A stretch of 8,855 bases of DNA from Bacteroidales bacterium (GTDB lineage: Bacteria; Bacteroidota; Bacteroidia; Bacteroidales; P3), in assembly GCA_004551865.1 (NCBI GenBank), contig SFPR01000062.1, positions 1 to 8,855 on the forward strand. Reading direction: 5' to 3'. Shown piece after piece: positions 6,901 to 8,855 of this stretch. The notes below the pieces were generated by a model. The model did not search any database and was not told the DNA's origin. It saw nothing but the letters and a program-made list of their open reading frames with translations. Every line of letters begins with the position of its first letter. The stretch's first letter is position 1. The translations under genes and the position numbers were made by a program.

Positions 6901-8230
6901 TACAAACGGAGTTCACCACTCCACATGGACGTGCAGCCGATTTCAAAAGCTCTACAAAGACACTCTCGGCAACGATTACCTCATCTCGATGCAAAAAGAT
7001 GAATGCCGAAAGAAGATTTTCTCTATTGATGATGCCACTTTGTGGAGAGAACACCTTGAAGAGAAAAAATCGTTGATAGAACTGATAAAGCAAAGGCTCA
7101 AAAACGAATACTCTCTTAGGGCAGAAGAACCGCAAGTCTATTTCAAAACGATAAAGAAACTATCTCCGGACAAACTGACTGTGGGTTTTGCCCGAAGATT
7201 TGCCACATACAAAAGAGCCGACCTGCTGTTTTCAAACTTGGACAAGCTCAAAGAGATTGTCGATTGCGGAGTTCAGTTTGTCTTTGCAGGCAAGGCTCAC
7301 CCGCAAGACAAAGCGGGAGCCGATCTTATCAGCCGCATAATGGAGGTAAGCCGCATGCCGCAATTCACAGGCAGCATCATATTTTTGGAAAACTACGATA
7401 TGTCGTTGGCAAAACGCTTGGTTTCGGGAGTGGATTTGTGGTTAAATCTTCCTACTCGACCATTGGAAGCCTCGGGAACAAGCGGAGAAAAAGCCGTAAT
7501 GAACGCCGTAGTGAATTTCTCGGTATTGGACGGCTGGTGGGCAGAGGGTTATCGCCCCGAAGCAGGCTGGGCATTACCCAAAGAAGCAACCTATTCGGAC
7601 AACAGCTACCAAAACGCCCTCGATGCACAGATGCTGTACGACATATTCCTTTCGGAAATTATCCCTGCCTACTACTCGCAAAACCAAGAAGGTGTGAGTG
7701 AGACTTGGTGCAACAAGATGAAAAGTACAATAGCCGACATACTGCCACACTATACTATGAAACGACAGTTGGACGACTATTACTCTAAATTCTATTGCAA
7801 GATGTTTGAACAAACAGCCTTGTTGGAAAAAGACAACGCCGCAAAAGCCGGTGAATATGCCCTTTGGAAACACCGAATAAAAAGGTTTTGGAATGCTGTC
7901 AGACCGATTGAATTGAATTATCCCGACTCCGAACGAGAGGCAATGGACATTAGCAACAAGTTTTGCGTTGAAGTGGTGTTGCAAATATCAGAACTTAAAG
8001 CCGAGGAAATAGGAGTCGAACTCCTCATTGCCGACAAACAAAACGAGAAAATCAATACCTACACCGAAATACTTCCGTTTGAACTTGTCGAAAAGGGACA
8101 AAACACTGCAAAATACTCTCTTGTGATAAACTCTCCCGTGGCAGGAGTTCACGACTATGCCATAAGGGTTTATCCTCACTGCGACTTGATGCTTTCCCGT
8201 CAGGACTTTCCGCTTGTAAAGTGGATATAA
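3992..8230 (+). CDS. Fused glycogen synthase (GT3) and alpha-glucan phosphorylase (GT35)
   Basis: One 1412-residue cytoplasmic protein combines the enzyme that builds glycogen from nucleotide-glucose with the one that releases glucose-1-phosphate from it. The GT3 part (about 1-570) shows EVSWEVCNKVGGIHTV near the start, FHEW (160-163), TTHATVLGR (184-192) and the catalytic E-x7-E within EPWGYTPMES (E440, E448). A DUF3417-like N-terminal phosphorylase segment follows at about 584-670 (LEKLSHNLWWCWN). The GT35 domain (about 671-1300) has VAYFSMEYG (672-680), SGGLGVLAGD (689-698), NEGHAAF (839-845), TTHTPVAAGHD (876-886), GFARRFATYKRA, and EASGTSGEKAVMN, where K1167 is the predicted pyridoxal-phosphate lysine. 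A C-terminal beta-rich extension (about 1318-1412) ends in FPLVKWI. All motifs look intact, so both halves are probably active. The ATG at 3992 is chosen because GT3 homology begins there, and it overlaps the upstream stop as ATGA; an upstream ATG at 3935 lies inside the neighbouring gene. Residues about 350-374 derive from a 21-bp DNA repeat array. In Bacteroides the two activities are encoded by separate genes. Confidence 0.94.
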   Translation: MTTKQADYIFEVSWEVCNKVGGIHTVVSTKAKTLCDKLGSNYILIGPDICKDDAATNEFEPDESICASWKEYAKSKGLTFRIGRWKTLESRPIVILVDFTRYFNQKDEIFTRLWNDYSLDSLTGGWDYIEPCLFGYAAAKIIESYYEFYIDAGDKVVAQFHEWMTGSGILYLKKNTPQIATAFTTHATVLGRSISGNRMPLYEALTSYNPDTLANQFNLRAKHSLEKLSALNSDVFTTVSEITNNECTHLLGKSADVITPNGFENSMVPQPKERYETRKRVRNKLSRLFETLSGQSIPQDALFVLNSGRYEFFNKGTDVFIEAMGKLNKTKGTRQIFAIIAVPARHAEPNAVPVEQNGVLFRQNGVSAEQNGVLSHRLFDTDNDLIVHKLQECGLNNSSDSRVKVLFIPSYLDGADGAINENYFDFLQAFDLGVFPSYYEPWGYTPMESIAFGIPTLTTNLAGFGLWIKDKVPQNSFCVRVISRTEGNPDDCSKQIAMAVEEFAALKCEDWQKASEQCILLSEELVWAKLIDNYYSAYSQALDKAAQRYKMYMNKQALADFNVQSQPQSIEQAHWRKILFRQKLPQRLSALEKLSHNLWWCWNREAFELFESINPQKFAECENNPIPLLESLSVQETEQLCNNHAFLAEMDRVEKLFDDYMQHKSEEKDEMVAYFSMEYGIDDCLKIFSGGLGVLAGDYLKQASDSGKNIVGIGLLYRFGYFTQRLTKEGVQVCEYNAQKFSHLPLQAERDQNGDWKKISITLPGRKVEAKIWRIDVGRVPLYLLDTDVESNSEQDRNISSRLYGGDNENRLKQEMLLGIGGVRLIEQLSLPVKIYHLNEGHAAFCSVERMKNYIHKSNYPYSQAKELVRASTLFTTHTPVAAGHDMFEENLIRAYLGHFADYLTLSWDEFMTLGRTSDDKKEKFSMSVLAMNFSSWVNAVSLIHRDVSRKMFAPMYKGYFPEEMHIDYVTNGVHHSTWTCSRFQKLYKDTLGNDYLISMQKDECRKKIFSIDDATLWREHLEEKKSLIELIKQRLKNEYSLRAEEPQVYFKTIKKLSPDKLTVGFARRFATYKRADLLFSNLDKLKEIVDCGVQFVFAGKAHPQDKAGADLISRIMEVSRMPQFTGSIIFLENYDMSLAKRLVSGVDLWLNLPTRPLEASGTSGEKAVMNAVVNFSVLDGWWAEGYRPEAGWALPKEATYSDNSYQNALDAQMLYDIFLSEIIPAYYSQNQEGVSETWCNKMKSTIADILPHYTMKRQLDDYYSKFYCKMFEQTALLEKDNAAKAGEYALWKHRIKRFWNAVRPIELNYPDSEREAMDISNKFCVEVVLQISELKAEEIGVELLIADKQNEKINTYTEILPFELVEKGQNTAKYSLVINSPVAGVHDYAIRVYPHCDLMLSRQDFPLVKWI
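5038..5111. repeat. 21-bp palindromic repeat array, locus 2 (four units), inside the glycogen synthase domain
   Basis: Four units start at 5038, 5059, 5080 and 5101, exactly 21 nt apart: AAACGCCGTTC once, then AAACGGCGTTT three times, with 10-nt spacers of different sequence. In the host gene they are read as N-A-V/Q-N-G-V heptads (QNGVLFR, QNGVSAE, QNGVLSH; residues about 350-378). This lies in the loop between a core strand (IFAIIAVPA) and the conserved HRLFDTDND segment. This frame differs from that used at the 601-674 array. The spacer tatttcgcca at 5070-5079 is identical to the one at 654-663. Confidence 0.93.
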
Positions 8231-8284
8231 ATAATCGGCAAAAGCACTTCGGATAAACTATTTTAAGCAAGACCAAGCAAAAAT

Positions 8285-8333
8285 CAAAGAGAAGTTTCAG
8301 CAAACAGTAGGAGCTTCTCTTTGTTCTTTCTTT
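8285..8333 (+). terminator. Rho-independent-like terminator after the glycogen gene
   Basis: A perfect 10-bp stem (CAAAGAGAAG at 8285-8294 pairing with CTTCTCTTTG at 8314-8323) can be lengthened inward by about three pairs including G-U. It is followed by the pyrimidine-rich stretch TTCTTTCTTTC. It lies 55 nt past the stop codon, ahead of the next promoter. The stem is not G/C-rich and the T tract is interrupted, so its efficiency is uncertain. Confidence 0.6.
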
Positions 8334-8383
8334 CAAAGGAAAACAAATCGGCACAAGGGTAATTTTTGACTTTTTTTTGACCC

Positions 8384-8417
8384 TTGGCATTGGCAAGCAA
8401 TTAAATTAGTATCTTTG
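8384..8417 (+). promoter_or_regulatory. Bacteroidetes-type promoter of the DUF62 gene
   Basis: TATCTTTG at 8410-8417 is an exact TAnnTTTG -7 element, placed about 31 nt before the ATG at 8449. The -33 element is less certain: TTGG at 8384-8387 leaves a 22-nt spacer and TTG at 8390-8392 leaves 17 nt, either side of the preferred 19-20. Transcription would start near 8424, giving a short leader without a Shine-Dalgarno site. Confidence 0.65.
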
Positions 8418-8448
8418 CACAACAGATTGAAACTCGCTTTTGGAAATT

Positions 8449-8790
8449 ATGCAGATTGTTACACTGACTACGGATTGGGGATATGGCGACTACTATATGG
8501 GAGTGGTCAAAGGCAGACTTTACTCTACAATTGCCGATGTGCAGGTTGTTGATATTACTCACAATATCAGGAAATACGACAACCTTTCTGCTGCCTTTGT
8601 AGTCAAGAATGCCTGCTTTGAATTCCCCGAAGGAACAATCCATATAATAGATGTGAACAGCTATGAGGAGACCAAAGACGATGCACCTGACGACGGTCCT
8701 CCAAGATGTGCACGCTATCAACGAGATTCACCAAAAAAGCCGGACCATTCACATGAAATGCCACCTCATCATCAATCGGGTATTGCTTAG
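8449..8790 (+). CDS. SAM hydroxide adenosyltransferase (DUF62) family, N-terminal part with aberrant end
   Basis: The first ~75 residues match the DUF62 family (PF01887-type), which contains SAM hydrolases forming adenosine and methionine as well as the SAM-dependent chlorinases and fluorinases. Visible are VTLTTDWGYGDYYMGVVKG (4-22, with the conserved aspartate D9), VVDITHNI (33-40), AAFVVKNAC (48-56) and FPEGTIHIIDVNSY (59-72). Full-length members have about 250-300 residues in two domains. Here homology ends at about residues 74-78; the remaining 35 or so residues are proline- and charge-rich and unlike the family, ending at TAG (8788-8790). The gene is either broken by rearrangement or the contig is chimeric near 8670-8682. 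The ATG at 8449 is preferred to the TTG at 8440 since family homology starts at MQIVTL. It has its own promoter. Confidence 0.8.
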   Translation: MQIVTLTTDWGYGDYYMGVVKGRLYSTIADVQVVDITHNIRKYDNLSAAFVVKNACFEFPEGTIHIIDVNSYEETKDDAPDDGPPRCARYQRDSPKKPDHSHEMPPHHQSGIA

Positions 8791-8854
8791 AAAAACGTCC
8801 CATCAACGCCTCCGCAATTCCCTCACGAATGACCTTATAGCCAATCAATCGCCC
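8665..8854 (-). CDS. Possible partial reading frame of unknown function entering from the right edge
   Basis: On the minus strand one frame is open from 8854 down past 8670. It reads like plausible globular protein (GYKVIREGIAEALMGRF near the edge, then DEVAFHVNGPAFLVNLVD). I do not recognise a family. It covers exactly the stretch where DUF62 homology is lost, so it may be part of another gene joined here. The plus strand also has a second open frame over the same bases (from the ATG at 8680), so the choice of frame is weak, and no start or natural stop can be assigned. Confidence 0.25.
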
Positions 8855-8855
8855 A

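Larger units (their letters stand above)
8231..8448. other. Intergenic spacer between the glycogen gene and the DUF62 gene
   Basis: This 218-nt stretch contains the terminator hairpin (8285-8333), an A/T-rich segment with a T8 run near 8371-8378, and the promoter ending at 8417. No small reading frame with convincing protein character and no RNA gene was seen. Confidence 0.7.

Noticed and set aside
6563..7135. Minus-strand open frame of 190 codons within the phosphorylase domain
   Set aside because: The plus strand here encodes conserved phosphorylase sequence; the antisense translation has no recognisable domain.

Overview
The window looks like chromosomal DNA from a member of the Bacteroidota, most likely the order Bacteroidales. 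The reasons are: a fungal/animal-type (GT3) glycogen synthase next to a Bacteroides-type alpha-glucan phosphorylase, a DUF4159 protein, Bacteroidetes-type promoters (TAnnTTTG at -7), and mostly absent Shine-Dalgarno sequences. No rRNA, tRNA, CRISPR array, insertion sequence or phage gene is visible. The identifications rest on remembered family motifs, not on a database search.

Left half (1-2868, minus strand): a tightly packed co-directional cluster. In transcription order it holds a secreted or outer-membrane beta-barrel-like protein, the 16S rRNA m3U1498 methyltransferase RsmE, an exported DUF4159 protein, and a MarC-family inner-membrane protein that runs off the left edge. Gaps are 10, 11 and 59 nt, so it is probably one operon driven by the promoter at 2907-2937. 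The MarC frame carries an in-frame TAG, beyond which the family homology continues in the same frame.

Middle (2869-3047): a divergent intergenic region with that promoter, A/T tracts and an 8-bp inverted repeat. To its right, on the plus strand, are a nitronate monooxygenase/FabK-like flavoprotein (3048-3995) and a 1412-residue protein that joins a glycogen synthase to a glycogen phosphorylase (3992-8230). The two are translationally coupled through an ATGA overlap.

Right end (8231-8855): a terminator hairpin, a clear Bacteroidetes promoter, and the start of a SAM hydroxide adenosyltransferase (DUF62) gene. The homology of that gene stops abruptly near 8670-8682. The rest may be a rearrangement or a chimeric contig end.

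The most unusual signal is a 21-bp periodic palindromic repeat with core AAACGSCGTTT, four copies per array. It occurs twice inside genes: at the C-terminus of the DUF4159 protein and inside a loop of the glycogen synthase domain. The two genes read the element in different frames and opposite relative orientations, yet share an identical 10-nt spacer. This suggests a coding-compatible DNA element that spreads within genes, rather than a conserved protein motif.
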